Below are positions 44,541 through 57,840 of a DNA stretch of 64,000 bases, piece after piece. Source of the DNA: Lepisosteus oculatus (Eukaryota > Chordata > Actinopteri > Semionotiformes > Lepisosteidae); assembly GCF_040954835.1 (NCBI RefSeq), contig NC_090704.1, positions 45,280,979 to 45,344,978 of the forward strand, in the 5' to 3' direction. Under the pieces are notes generated by a model, which saw nothing but the letters and a program-made list of their open reading frames with translations, searched no databases and had not been told where the DNA came from. Numbering within the stretch: the first letter of the stretch is position 1; each line of letters opens with the position of its first letter. The position numbers and the translations under genes were made by a program.

Positions 44541-46125
44541 CTCAACTTACTTTGACTTGGACAGTTACATCTCTTAGGAATTAACTGGCTTCAAGGAACA
44601 GAAGTGAGTCAAATCGAGCTCCGATTCACCTGCCTACAGTGTCATGGCAGAGGCTGAGGGGGGCGTGGCGTGGCGTGCCTGATATCACCCTTGACAATAA
44701 CGCCCTGCTGAGTCCGCCAGGCCTCCCCAGAGCTGGCGCAGAAGGAGTTTTGCCCTCTTGCCTTTCTGCTGTCTGAAGTGGAAACATGGAAGCCAACAGC
44801 CAAAAAAAAAAAACAAGAACTGATGCAATTAAAGCGAATCAAACCCAAAGTTGCAGTCTGTGAGAGGGGTTCAAAGGAGAGCGATAATCTAGAAGACCCT
44901 CCGCTCTGCTTTCGCGAGGGGTCCTTTGGTAATGAGAAGCTGGGGGTTTGGGGGGGAAGAGAAGAGACTGACGGCTCACCTGGACTCATGAGGATTATGC
45001 GCTGAATAATTTAGTGGCCGTTATTAATCTGAAAGGTGATGGGCTAATTAGAACCTCGCTGACGCCGCAGCCTCCCGCGCCCTTCCTCCACACTCCCAGC
45101 CAGGCCTGCGGAAATGCCAAGGGCAATGCCTGCAGGAGGGGGGTCCCGGCGTTAATTGGCTCCAGCCGGAGCACCAGCGGGCCGGAGGGGAGGGGCCAGG
45201 ACAGCCTCCCCGGGCCTTCAGGCTGAAACCCCACTTCCCTCCCTGCCCAGGGCAGGCGAGCGCATGGCCAACTCGCGTGGGGTGCAAGGAGTTCTGCGGG
45301 TCCCACGGGTGCTGCGCAGGGCAACACCTATTGCACTGTTTTACACAGAGTGCAGGCCGAGAAGCAACTGCGACAGGGGGGAATAAGCCAGGAGCAACAC
45401 AGAGCCCACACACGCATCCAGGAGCACAGCCCTGTGTGCTGCGCAGGCGCAGCGGAGATGGGAATGCAGAGATTGTACAAACTGCAGAACTTCCTTGGAG
45501 GTTTTTCGTAGAGCTGGGCTCTCCTTGTGAAGGTCTGCCCCATTAAATTTCCAGGGGACCTCGCTCTTCCCGAGTCTACCACACGCCTGTGCTGGTTTTA
45601 TCCATGCTGGACCACAGCAGTCATGTCTAAGGGGCTGTACAAACAGGCCTATAGCTGTACCACAAAGATGATGCAAACACGTACTGTAGCAGGTCCACTG
45701 TAGCCAAGAAATTTTAACTCCATTAACTGATAAAGAGCTTTATCCTACAAAGACTGCCTCATTGTTATTCCATGAGTATTTAAAGAGAGGTCTGTTTACA
45801 CAGGTTCGGTATGAGGCTGCAGTATTCTGGGGACCAGACTGGGGCACATTTTGAATAGAGTCTGCAAGTTTTCTCTGTGTCTTCCTGTATAAGACTATGG
45901 GTTTTAGCAAGGTTTTGTCATGATCAATTTTTTAACAATTTAAAAAATGTCTGTAGCTTGTCTACAGTATTTTAATCTTCTAGTGTCTAAAATTACAGCA
46001 ATTGTTGTAAATGAGAAACAACATTTCTTTATTAGAGTTGGGATTTCTTCCCATCACAGACACACTGGCTGTCTTAACTGGTGTCTTAAAATTGTCACTG
46101 TGTGTGCGAGTATGTACGCTACTCC

Positions 46126-46520
46126 GGACCGGTGTCCTGTCCGGGGCTCGGTCCCGCCCTGCGCCGGTCCGGTGTCCTGTCCGGGGCTCGGTCCCGCCCT
46201 GCGCCGGTCCGGTGTCCTGTCCGGGGCTCGGTCCCGCCCTGCGCCGGACCGGTGTCCTGTCCGGGGCTCGGTCCCGCCCTGCGCCGGTCCGGTGTCCTGT
46301 CCGGGGCTCGGTCCCGCCCTGCGCCGGACCGGTGTCCTGACCGGGGCTCGGTCCCGCCCTGCGCCGGACCGGTGTCCTGTCCGGGGCTCGGTCCCGCCCT
46401 GCGCCGGTCCGGTGTCCTGTCCGGGGCTCGGTCCCGCCCTGCGCCGGACCGGTGTCCTGTCCGGGGCTCGGTCCCGCCCTGCGCCGGCCCGGTGTCCTGT
46501 CCTGGGCTCGGTCCCACCCT
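46126..46520. repeat. GC-rich 40-bp minisatellite, about ten copies
   Basis: The unit gtccggtgtcctgtccgggg plus ctcggtcccgccctgcgccg is repeated without gaps. The main variation is gtcc versus gacc at the unit start. It is about 80 percent G+C by eye in AT-rich surroundings. Because 40 is not a multiple of three, all frames cycle every 120 bp and are long but not genes. Confidence 0.95.
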
Positions 46521-49500
46521 GTGTTCTGTGCTTCTGAGTTCTGAGCCAAGGCTCCCACCACCAGATGTCTTACCAGGCAGCTGTCTTTTAATGCACAAAA
46601 GCTGATATTGCACCATGTGCACAGAAAATTAATGATGAAAGAACTGCTAAGAACTGTGTCAGTCATTTATTTTAAAATACTTTGTCCAATTCTGCTACCC
46701 CACATGAGGTTTCATTTGAGTGGTTCGTACCTTCATCAAGGTCAGATATGCTCCCTCTGATTATGAGAGCAGAGCTGTCATCCTTTGATCATAATACATT
46801 CGTTGCCATGACTCATAATTTGGTAGAATAGGCTTTGCCATCTTCTAATGTCCTTCTTAATGAGTGGCCATCCGACTGGGAGAACAGGAGGCTCTTGTGT
46901 TCCACAGAAGAGAGGGCTTTTACAGAGAGATAACAAAGCCAGCCCATGTGGTTCATTACTCCCTTACAGGAGTCACTCTGCCTTAAGCAAACACCTTGAA
47001 CTAATTACATACACACTTATGTCACTGTGCTGTCTTAAAAGCCACTGACAGGAGCAGAAAAAAATCCAATTTGCAGCCTGGAGTCAGGGAGATCTGGGCA
47101 GTTCAAACAGGTATGTGAGAGTAGTTCTGCTTCTCACTGGGAGGTGTTACATTCCTTCCTCTGACTGGAGAGTGCTTGCAGGGTTTATCTCTTTGCCACA
47201 TGCATCAAACATCGCTGTGCCATATTCCATCTCTGAATGCAATCTGGAATATGAGTTCAGGAGCAAGCTTTATTTTTTAATAAAAAGTCATTCTAATGTC
47301 CTTCTTTTTTTTTTAAAACACTGCTCTGCAATTTGTTTTTTGCAAGTAACTTTAAACAAAGTGCACACCCATGAGAGTTTTAACGTCTCAGACAAAATAT
47401 ACAGGAAAAGGGTCAGTTGTGTGCATGGGCTGGGGGGAGGAGAATCAACTTTAATGAACAGTGACGCGATGTCAGTGAATAAGTACTGTAAATACATTTG
47501 ATAAGCTTGGGAGTAGCATGCTGTACCCCTCAAACCAGCACACAAAGCACATCTTGTAAGGGAGATAGCAGATGCTGCACAAAACTATTTCATTTCACCC
47601 ATTTTTCACACTGGGTCAGAAATGCCACAAGTAACAGAACTATGTATCTAATCAAGAGGCACAGCTGAAAGCCTGCAGGATCCTAGCTGATATGAGCCCC
47701 ACTGGCCCTCAGCTCTGATGTGTCTATACCACCGCCTTCGTTTTCCAAAGATGCTAAAGCTGAAAACAGCATCAGTGATGACTGAAACGGACTGAGCAAA
47801 AGACTGGAGCAGAAAAAAAGAATACAGAAACAGCACGTCTTCGCATCTGCAATGCTCAGCAGGAAATGGGCAACTGGATTATGACTTAATGTCCACCTGC
47901 TCAGGGTCTGTGTGCGCACAGAGGGGTGTTGCCTCCCTGCTTACAGCACAGAGTAATTACAGCAATTAGGCCAGCCTGGGGAGAACAGAGCCAGGACCAG
48001 ATGCAAAAGCAGATACTCATGCTCTGGCTTCAAATAACAATACTCCATCTCAGATAAATAGATGAGACAGGCAGACAGATACGACAGATGAGATTTATAA
48101 ATTAAACAGACAGCTCAGCAGGCAGGCTGAAAGTAGAGAGTCAAAGCCACATTGTATTTGTCTAAAGATTGCAGCACCGAGCACGAAATACAAATTTGAT
48201 CATAAAATCGCAACCTGCATATAGGAATTACTCATTCTTGAAAGGTACACTCCTTTTGGCTGGACTACTGTTTTCCTACATGTAGCAAACAGGCCAACAG
48301 ACTGATCTCTCCATACAGCTTGACACTGAGCTGTACAGCAATCAGGCTGGGAACTGTGGAGGGTTTTTCTTAGGACTGTAGGGGCTGGACGAACTCTACA
48401 GTGTCCTCACTCTTGTGGATTAGGAAGATGAAGAGCTAAGGAGCACTAGGGGATCCTCAGAGGGAAACCCTTCTTCACTCTTTCATTTTCCTCCTCCTGA
48501 CCCCTGACGGGTGCTCTCCTTTCCTCAGCTGACCCCTGGATCAGGCCAATTGCATGCTAATGAGTTCCATGGGCTCGCAAACAAATCGTTCATTAAGATG
48601 GGCAATAACAGCAGGCAGTGCCAAAGAGCACGCACCCCCTTCCCCTCTTCTTCGCTCTCATCTCTTACTGGACTGCTGGGCCTCCTTGTCTCACATGAGG
48701 CTCCCCAGGCAGGAGAGCCAGTTTCATTTCAAGGGCTTTGAACCCGGAGGCCCAGGGGAACCCAGCTCTAACCCAGCCCCTCTGGAAGAAAGTCCCGCGC
48801 ACAGGAGGGCTCCTGCTTGTCACAAGCTCGCCCTCATGGAATCTGGACCCACGGAGAGGGAGAGAGAGGGGGTGTCCCTTGAGAAAACACGACCTGCAGG
48901 GGGAGAGCCATCTGATAAAGAGTGCATTTGCATAAATCATCAGGCTTTCATTGCATGAAAGGTTCTCTCAATTACCGAGCATCGTGATGCTCAGATTGAG
49001 TCGTTCTGGAGTGCTACAGCAATCAAGCGCTCTTCGTTAAATTACAATTAGTGTGAATTTGAAGCAGTTCACTGTCTTCCGCATAGCTGGTGACACTACC
49101 AGTCTGGGTAAATTCAATTAATTTGCCTTAAGGCCAGTTTAAGAAAATGAGCCTCTAAACAAGGAGATCCTCCAGCAAACATCCCCACAGTCCAGGTGTC
49201 ATGTACCAGATGCACAAAGAGTAATTTTAAAGAAGGTTAAGTATCTTTCTTCTTTTTCAAAAAAAAAAATCAGAGCACTTTGCCCAACCGTGTTAATAAC
49301 TGCGCGACACAGAGCAGCCAGTAATAAAGCTCAGCAAAAGGAATCAGCGAGTGGCTTCATTTAAACACACTCTGTTTCAGTACCTTCAGCTAATCCAGGA
49401 TTTACCGGTTACTAAATACTGAAACAAAGGCTCCATGTCCGATCCAAACGTGTCTTAATTGAGTTTTACTGGAATCTCCATCCACGTGGTCTAAAAGACA

Positions 49501-50138
49501 CTGCTGTATAGACATTATGCACATACTGTGTATCTCTAATCTGAATTCATGAGACGTTGTTGGCAACCTACTTAAAGAACAAGATTGTCTGTGAGGCTGC
49601 CAGCAATGAATCTAAGATTACAGGATCACCTTCTTGTGACGCTGTTGGACTCTTCTTAACACTGAAACAATTTTGCATACTGTGCATATGCATGATATTA
49701 TAATGCAGAGCTATTGTTTGTGCTTTACTTGCTTCACCAAGAAAGTGATAAAAATTCAAACACCAATCACATAATCCATTATTTAATATCCATCATAAAT
49801 AAAATGCATGCATCAATAGAATACAGTATATCCTATGATTATCCTATTTAAAAAGAACAGTTTGAAGATGCCGCTTGAGAAACGCCTGCCCTGTGGTTTT
49901 CCTGGAGCTCGACCTCACAGACTCAAAGAGATGGCATTGCTGCCAGTTCTAGTGCTGCACCCGAACTGTTCGATTTGTCTCATTTTCAGCCCCCTGCTGG
50001 GAAACTTCCAAGCTTCAGGGCTCCCATTTTCACTGTGCTTGAAGTAAGCATGTGTGAAAAGCAGACATGTGTGCATTCTGGGGCGTTCCTGCCTTGTTTG
50101 TGGGGGGCGGAGGGGATACAGCCTGTATAATACGAATT

Positions 50139-50175
50139 AATTATTAATTATTAATTATTATTATTATTATTAATA
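50139..50175. repeat. (ATT)n microsatellite
   Basis: A run of att/aatt triplets, possibly the tail of a lost retroposon. Confidence 0.85.
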
Positions 50176-51179
50176 CATTCACAGATATTCTCGCGTTCGG
50201 CCTGCTTCGTTTTTAATCCCTCTTCGCCATCTGCTGGTGGAGTCTCACACAGCACTCACATTGAACAAAATCCAGTACGTAGGGCTGTACCGTTTCGTAG
50301 TACTCCAGAGTAACAATGTGATAACAGAGAGGGTAAGGGCCTCTGATGTGCATTGTAATGATAATAACACACCAGTACCACAGCGGAGGAGTGTGTAAAA
50401 CAGTCCTGAGATTATACTGAATCACAACCTTGTAACGATCAGACCTCTTTCGGTCCGATGTCAGAGGACGGAAATGAATGCAAATTCAGCTACTTTCGGT
50501 CAGTGTTGATGATAATTAACCCATTACATTACAGTTACAGGTTACGTCTGTAAGAGATTATTGTTTTAAGTTTAAAAAACCAATGAGGGCAATGCCTTTA
50601 AATGCATAGATGTATCACGTTACACAATGTTACGGTAAAACGCGACATAGATGCACTGTGACTGATCACTTTTCAATCTTTTTGATTGCTTTTGGCAATG
50701 CATAGTCTTCACAGTACAATTTGGAAAGTAACCACTTCTCTGCATTCAGCATAAAGCCATCGTGACAGTCTGTGCGTCTAGTGTGCTTTTACCGAGCAAA
50801 AACAAATTGGTGTTTCCAGCACCTTGCTGAGCAGGCCCTGGTGGAGGTCTCTGGATCGATCCCATGTCTTTTATACTGCTGAGTTTTGTATACTGCTGTG
50901 TATAGGAATGTCTCCTTTCGATGCCCATCTCCAACAATTGCATGCATGCGTTAGATGTCCACCGGTGCCTCAGATCACAAAGCCCAAAGCACACCGACAT
51001 GACTCCCGCGGTGCGAGCTGCCTCAGACAAGCCCGGACACAGTAGCAGGCATGTCCAGACCACGCGGGCTCAGCGTTGCGCTCACTCGCCCGGCCCCTGA
51101 CGTCACAAGTTGCCGCAGAGGGTGATGGGAGGTTGCGCGTCTAAAGAAAAGCGGAAGGCTTTTCTGGTTTCTCTTTCAT

Positions 51180-52500
51180 TCGATGTCCCTAAGTATATTA
51201 TTAATGATTTTGATTGATTACTTTATAAGTTGATTTGGAAAACAAACCTCATTACATGAGAAGGTCTCTTCTAACTCAACCTAGGAATCACGGTGGATTG
51301 AATGTCTTAGATGTTTATACTGCTAATATTATCATTAAAAGCAATTGGCTTAGAAATTATGCTACAAACAAAAATAGTATATGGAATTTGATTCCCAAGT
51401 TGGTTTTTCAGCATATAGGTAATCTCGATTTTTTTGTTAAAATGTAATTTTTACTATTTATAGAATTCCTCTTAAATGATCTAACTTTCAGAAACAAGTT
51501 TTATTATGTTGGAATTTAATATACAAGCATAACGTTTCACCACATACATATTATATTTAGAATAATAAAGATATAAGGTATAAAAATAAAAGGATATTTT
51601 TTCTGATATGGTATGATAAAATCTGGCTAGTGGCCCAATTGTTAAATTAAGATGGAAGATTGTTTACATATACAGAACTTTTGGAGAAATTTAAGAGAAA
51701 GGGGCGAGGCTGTTTAGATGTAGTCTCGGTCTTGCCAATAGAGTATCTTCTGATTTCTCTGATAATTTATTTTTGGATGGAGTAGATATAAAAGATAAAA
51801 AAATGCAATAATAATTATATTAGGAACTTGTGCAATTCATATTTCATACCTTCTTGTATCTCCTTTTGGAATACTATGTTTAGGAATATAAACTGGAAAT
51901 TAGTTTGGACAATTGCTGATAGTGTCTTACAAATAAAGTAAAAGAAATTCCAGTTAAAATCGTTAATAGGTTTTATCCTGTTAAATTGACACTTTCTAGA
52001 TTTAAACATGAACAAGATGACTTACGTGTATTTTGTAATAATGAGAAGGAATCTTTATTACATTTGTTTGTTAACTGCATATATGCAAAACTGTTTTAGA
52101 TAGATCTGCAAGATGTTATTGTTAAACATTTAAAGGTAAATGTTAAATTGAAAGATTTTGATATTATTTTATATTTTGTTAGATCTGGATTGGATAAAGA
52201 ATGTGTATTTATTATTAATCTGTTATTTTGGCTAAATACTTTATCCACAAAAGTAAATGGTCTAATACCGCTCCCTCTATTCATGCTTTTAAAGCTGAAT
52301 TCCTTTTTGATTTAAATTCTGTTAGTAAACTAAATATTTTTTTTACAATATAAATATGGAAAAAGAATAATTTTTAGCTTTTACAATTGTGAATCCCTCT
52401 GGCTGTGAAGTGTCTATTTCTGTGTCTATTTTAATATTCTGTCTCTTTTTCTGGTGTTTAAATAAAAACTTATTTTTTAAAAAAGCACACACACAAAAAA
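51180..52500 (+). mobile_element. L1/Tx1-like LINE, 5'-truncated and decayed ORF2 C-terminus
   Basis: A 70-codon frame (51235-51447) reads RRSLLTQPRNHGGLNVLDVY and NWLRNYATNKNSIWNLIPKL. This matches the conserved region after the reverse transcriptase of L1/Tx1 elements (the GGL..D / IKW..NY / WN.IP motif series). Downstream the sequence is very AT-rich with frame breaks and ends in aataaaaacttattttttaa and an A-rich tail near 52500. It is a dead copy and needs no host function. Confidence 0.75.
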
Positions 52501-52644
52501 AAAGGTTGCGTGTCCACATTCCAAGTGAGGTGCCCGACACTCAGGACGCTGCAGTAAAAACCCTGAAATGGGTGCAGATATAAGTCTCTTCGGATGAAAG
52601 CATTAGCCAGAATAAGCGAGCACATCAACTGAAAATGGGGCTAC

Positions 52645-52850
52645 TGTCAGCTCTGGAGCTGGGGTGCTATCGGAGTGGAGTTTGTCATCTCCCCCCATAT
52701 TAATGTGGGTTTCTTCGCTCCATGTGCTAGTGGGATAACTGGCTCCTGGTAATATTGGCCCTGATGTGACCGTGAGTCAGGGTGTGTCCTTCCATGCACC
52801 GGGACAGGCTCTGACACCCCCGAGTTTCCTTCTCTGAATTTATTTATGAC
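52645..52850 (+). repeat. Family-B fish repeat, diverged 3' two-thirds
   Basis: It contains tggagctggggtgctatcgg, agtggagtttgtcatctccc and gtgtgtccttccatgcaccg, in the same order as the 35.7-kb copy. Confidence 0.6.
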
Positions 52851-53330
52851 AGACGGTGTTTGAGGAAAGCTCTAAGCTCCATCAAAGACCCCACACGCCC
52901 CAGCTACAGACTGCATGACCCTCTACCATCTGGGAAACGGTACCGGAGCATTCGGACCGGAATACCAGACTCAGAGACAGTTTTTACCCCACACTATCAA
53001 ACTATTAAACTCCCAGCTGCTCTCACCTACAATCTGAACCCTCACAGTGCCTTCCCTCTTCATCAAATCCCAAACACACATTGAAATCTACCTCTACCTC
53101 ACATGTCAAGAAGTTCACTCCCCATAATTTCCTATCCTTTATTTCATTCTGTTGATGTATGTGTTTGCACATCTTGTCTCTGTCTTTCTTTTCTCATACA
53201 ATTGTATTGTTGTTGTTTTTTGTACTACTTATCGTCTGAGAGCTGGCTAAATATCATCTCGTTATGCCATATACCTGTGTTTGAGTATAATGACAACGAA
53301 CCTGACTTGAATGGTAGAAAGCGGTTAGAA
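52851..53330 (+). mobile_element. LINE 3' end (Rex/Tx1-type RT C-terminus plus 3' UTR)
   Basis: The frame 52860-53084 reads LRKALSSIKDPTRPSYRLHD, PLPSGKRYRSIRTGIPDSET and FTPHYQTIKL. This is the C-terminal block typical of fish non-LTR retrotransposon polymerases (DP..P..LPSG.RYR..R motif). It ends at aatgacaacgaacctgactt. It is truncated at the 5' end. Confidence 0.72.
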
Positions 53331-53589
53331 AATAAACCGCATGATCAACTGGAAAAAGCAACGTCCTGTTACAGAACAAACTGCAGGGGGCGTAAGTGAA
53401 CTCCAAACACTTTGTAAAAGACAAACAAATACTTTCAAAATGTGTACAGCTGTACTTTTAGGGTGGGCTAACAAGAAGGTCTCTATTTCTCCGTTCAGCG
53501 GTGATATAGTTATGTAGACAGCGTGTTTAATAATGCGCTGTCCTCTTTGTCTCCTAAATTTTCACCCATCGATTTTGTAACTGCATCAT

Positions 53590-53910
53590 CCGATTCAGGA
53601 GTGGGATTCAGGCCGAGCCGGAGCCTATCCCAGCAGGCAACGGGCGCAAAGCAGGACACACCCTGGACGGGACACCAGTCCATCGCAGGCCACACGCAGA
53701 CACAAACACCCACGCCAGAGCCACTTAACCTGTCGGTATGTTTTTGGACTGCGGGGGGGGGATGGACCACTCGGAAGAAACCCACACGAGGAGAACGTAT
53801 GTTTATATAAACCCCAGAAAGACAGCAGCCCACTTCTGGAGCTGAATCCAGGGCCCCCCGGCGCTGCGAGGCAGCAGTGCTAACCGCTGAGACATCGTGC
53901 CGCCTTCAAA
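53590..53910 (-). repeat. Family-B fish repeat, minus orientation, near full length
   Basis: The reverse complement contains gcggcacgatgtctcagcgg.., the ttcagctccagaagtggg region, ccaaaaacatacc.. and ctgtccagggtgtgtcctgc, as in the 35.7-kb copy. Confidence 0.82.
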
Positions 53911-54539
53911 GTTATCGTGGTAAAACGTAATCAGCGTGAGACCGTCCGTGTTGAAAACAGGTAGAAGCGAAGAAACGTGCGTTAAAACCACGGTACAAGC
54001 ATGGGAAAACAGTAAAAAGTCCAAACACGTGTGGTGATTCAGTACCATGACTGTCCTCGTTCCAATGGATTTGCCTTTGTTGCCACGTTGGTAAATCGGC
54101 TCAGAGCATTTCGGGAGTCCCAGAAATATCGCTCAGGTGAGCCGGGAGCCGCTAACCCGCCGGGACGCACCCCTGCTCCCACAGTTGCCAAGACTGGGAT
54201 TTGTGAGGAGACGGCGCTCCAGAGTACCGAAACCCCAAGGACTACCTCCCAAGTGCATTAGCACCGAAGAGCGTTATCGCCATGCTCAACGACTCACAAT
54301 GTTGCCGAAGTAATAATAAAAAGAAAGTAGCAGTACAGCGTTTAGCGCAACAACGTTACGTCTGCGAGTCTCGGTCTCCGTCCCTCGGGCTGTGACGGGA
54401 GATACTATCAGTCTCCGACTACGGCCGGGAAGAAAACGGGCTGGTTTCGAAACCCCATAGGTCTGCAGTAGAAAACACTACAATATAAACCCTCCTCTCC
54501 TGTGTTAAGGCACTCCCCTCAGCCAGGTAGGCCAAGCCG

Positions 54540-54669
54540 AGTCACAAGCTCCACCCGCAGAGGCAGAGCGGCGGAGGAAGAGGAACCGGACTGATCAGCG
54601 TGTTCACACTCAGTCCGATTCGGGCTCTTTTGCAGATCCCGACCGAATACGAAGTTGTGGGTTTTCCCG
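54540..54669 (+). ncRNA. Candidate untranslated first exon of an unidentified plus-strand gene
   Basis: A CpG-containing block ends cgaagttgtgggttttcccg before a consensus donor gtgagtgt at 54670. No start codon is seen in the block. The flanks (54.3-55.6 kb) are richer in CpG than the repeat desert to the left, which suggests a promoter. The gene's identity is unknown. Confidence 0.35.
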
Positions 54670-56544
54670 GTGAGTGTCTTCTTGATTTTGTATGTGTGTG
54701 TTTGGGGGGGTTGGTTGGTTTAAACAGGTGTTGTGAAAGGCGCAGAAGCAATGAGTGTTTTTTTTTTTTACTGTTTGTTTTTGAGGGGATTGTTGTGTCG
54801 TTAACTTACGTGTACTGCGGGGTGAAGATGATTGCTGTAAAAACTGAACTGCGGGAAGGTCCGGAGATTTTTTAAGTTTGGGGGGGGGGGCGACCGTGCT
54901 CGCCGCGACTGGAAAACTATCAAGAGACTAATTTCGAAGTCATTTTTCCTGTTGGGGTGTGTCTTGCGGTCTAAAATGTGTATTAAAAACGCACTTGTGC
55001 CCGGAGAGACAGCGGGAGGAATCACTACAGTGGTTTAACGCGTCATTTTCCCAGCCCTATAAGTGTGTGTCCCCACAGCGTGTTTTTAAAAGGTCGGTGA
55101 GTGTTCGCAGGTTTATGGACTTCTTTTTTTTTTTTTTTAAAAAAGAAAGACACTGGAAGCGGCTGAGCTTCTCTTTTAGTAGGTTTGGAAAATCAGAATC
55201 CCTCTGGAGGAAGCGGACAGCATTCCTGGAACTTCCGCCCAGCCCACTTGACATCTCGCCCCCGTCATTTTTTTTTTTTGGAGGAAAGGTTATAAGGCGA
55301 GGAGACTCTTGAAAATCCGGCTCGGAAACGAGGCGCAAATTCTCAGACCAGGTCTCTATCGCCACTTTTTGAACTTTGTTTTTGTTTAAATAGAAAACCT
55401 GTTGGCTACGCTGATACTTCGAGCCCGTTGTCAAAGGCCTTGTGGTTTTAACTCGTCTTTTCCCACAAAGCCCCAGGATCTCGATTCTGCACGCGTCGGG
55501 AAGCACAGACACAGATGTGCTTCGCTTTACTGCGCGGGGAAACTTCAATGAACACAAATCGAAGCGGGGGGTTACAATAAGGGGGCTGTTCACCACAATT
55601 ATTAAGGAAACGCTTTTGTCCAGGCTGAGAGAGTTCTTAGAGCTGAACACAGCAGATTCGTGCAGCAATTATTATTATTGCAGCTAATTTCGCCTTGAAT
55701 TTTCAAACCCGAAGTGCTTCACGGTGGAACCCACTTTGTCCACTGAAGTGCAGCCCCACCTGAGGGACTGAGATCCTCATAGTCATTGTTTCAAATCCAA
55801 TGTGCTGGTGTACAGAGCCAAACCAAATATTGTCACTGTCCAAATACGTATGGACAGCACTGTATATGGTATTTATATTCTTAGATGGCACAAAAGCAGA
55901 TTATGAAGAACAAAATTTCACAACTGCTAGTATTTGCCCATTTATTGAATAATATGCTTCATACAGGTCTTTGCCAGATCTATGGCTACTTTTTGAGGTC
56001 ACACATTACACATTACCTGTGTGAAAACGTGCTTGATTTTATTTCTTTTTCCCACTGTTTGGTTACAATCGGTGATCTCAGCCGCAGTGCCTGGTGGGTC
56101 CCCTTTCTTCTGGTTTTTGTTCCAACCTGAGCTGTCAGTTAAATGCTTGAAATAATTAATTTCTTAGACGGGCAGGATTTCGTTTTCTTAAGATCCACTC
56201 AAAACCACCACTTTGTGAAAGGTACAGTGCCTTCCAGAGCACCCCATGGCCTGGTTAGAAGTGTGAGGTGTTCAGTTAATTGATCAATTAGTCAGGCTTC
56301 TGTATAACTCCGAGCTGTAGTGGAATCAAGGCAGAGGGCACTGGGCCCACCAGGAATTGAGTTTAAAACCATTGCTCAGACCCTGAAGCAGTTCATCACC
56401 ATGCCACTGAGAGAGACCCCTGAGAGCATGAGCATTTTTTTAGAACGCTGTAGTAACCAAGTAAAAGGTTGGGAAGCATCAAGGCTGAACTATTCTAGCA
56501 GTTTTTTTACTAGGGTAAAAAAGACTGAGCAATTAGTTCAAGTA

Positions 56545-56665
56545 AGGAGCTGCGTCAGCTGCAAAGGAACAAGTGAAGGTTTATTCCCCGCTGTAAAGAA
56601 ACGCAACTTTTCGGCTGTGGAGCCTTCTTTGGGTGTCAAGAAGGTGACACCCGAAGAAGACTGAG
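56545..56665. repeat. Foldback-family copy, diverged
   Basis: It contains ggagctgcgtcagctgcaaa, aggtttattccccgctgtaa, acttttcggctgtggagcct and tct, then an inverted remnant gaaggtgacacccgaagaag. Confidence 0.7.
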
Positions 56666-57220
56666 CAATGCTGTGTTGTCATGAGAAGCATGAGTTCATT
56701 TTTCAGCTCGTGTTGTGGTGAGATTGGTCAGGTTCGGTTACGAGAGGTTATGTTCTTGCAAAACTTCCTTTTTCCCCCCTCTCCACTGTACGCGCTCCGC
56801 GAGGTCGGCTCGGAAGCTTGTGCAATTTCTCTCGGCCGCCTTGGTCACGCGGGACGGGGAGCACTGCTCCTGCAGCCCCCCTCTCCTCGCGCTGCAGGGA
56901 GGGGCTGCGCCCCACATGCTCGTGATGTCCCGTCTGCGTGCGTGGGGCCACGCCGTGCCTGTGCCCCGTCGAAACCTCGGCTGGCGTTTTGTGCGCTCGT
57001 GTGACTTGGGCAGGGGCACATAAGCTTGAGGAATCTGGATGCCCCTCAAACCTGTGCAGTCAGATTTAGAATTTTCCTGTTACACAGAGGACCGTCTGTC
57101 TGTGAGAAATGGAAAGTGTGCTGTGAGGTGTGTAGTTTTTGTGTAAACCTTTGTGATTCTGTTGTAGAGTTCTGTCATTTTCTTCAAGCAGCAAGAGCCC
57201 TGTGTTTTACTCCAGATCTG

Positions 57221-57455
57221 TCAAAGGGCAGCACAGTGCTGTGGCCTCCCAGCTCTCAGGCCATAGGTTGAAATCTGGACTGGGACACGTTGTGACGTGA
57301 GTTGCATTCCCCAGAATACGTAGGCGTTTTCTCCAGAAACGTCACTTCTCCGCCACCACCCTAAGACAAGCAAGGTGGGTTAATTGTCTCAACTTGTCAC
57401 TGTGCGTGTGTACGCCCTGCAAACCGCTTGCATCCTGTCCAGGAGGTAGTCCTGT
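57221..57455 (+). repeat. Family-B fish repeat, diverged
   Basis: It contains gggcagcacagtgctgtggc, the ggttgaaatctggactggga tRNA-like box B region and catcctgtccaggaggtagt. Confidence 0.6.
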
Positions 57456-57785
57456 CTTAGTCCTTAGGAGGAATTATTGGCTTTCTGATAATGGGAAGAT
57501 GAGAGTATGCTACGTGTCAATAATGACCTTTCCCATCCTGCAGTGAGCTCTGACCCTTTGCAATACATGACTTACCTTGGGTACCAAGCCAGGACTGTAA
57601 AACCAAAAGAATCTGCTTTTCATCTGCAGCAGCAGGTGTGAGGCATCGTGGCTCCAGAGACACCTCTCATCTTCATACTGTAGGTGTTCTTTCCTGGGTA
57701 GAACTAAGGAAAAACATGTGCCTGAGATGACCATTCACTTGGAAAAAGGTTCTTGCTTTGGAAAGTTAGTGATATGCTTCTGACA

Positions 57786-57840
57786 TGGGAAAAGAGAATA
57801 GAGAATACACAACGTTTTGGCTGTGGAGCCACCTTCTTCT
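57786..57840 (-). repeat. Short foldback-family fragment
   Basis: The segments gggaaaagagaatagagaat and acacaacgttttggctgtgg, then agccaccttcttctt, match the minus arm. Confidence 0.6.

Larger units (their letters stand above)
36304..54540. other. Gene-poor repeat-rich region downstream of prcd
   Basis: It begins with the likely prcd 3' UTR and has candidate aataaa at about 37196. It then holds 5S-SINE pieces (39334, 40366), foldback elements (41.7, 44.4 kb), a (TG)n run (43.5 kb), a GC-rich 40-bp minisatellite (46.1 kb), an (ATT)n run (50.1 kb), a Tx1/L1-like LINE end (51.2-52.5 kb) and other LINE/SINE ends (52.6-53.9 kb). I saw no host exon with splice-consistent homology. Confidence 0.6.

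Noticed and set aside
46102-46666. Long open frames on both strands over the 40-bp repeat (up to 228 codons)
   Set aside because: They are the repeat read in different frames; G+C-rich arrays without stop codons stay open by construction, and no domain is recognisable.
53523-53810. 95-codon frame
   Set aside because: It is a translation of the minus-oriented family-B repeat, which yields similar frames in many fish genomes.
55057-55668. 203-codon minus-strand frame
   Set aside because: It contains poly-lysine from a poly(T) run and no domain; likely chance in a CpG-moderate region.
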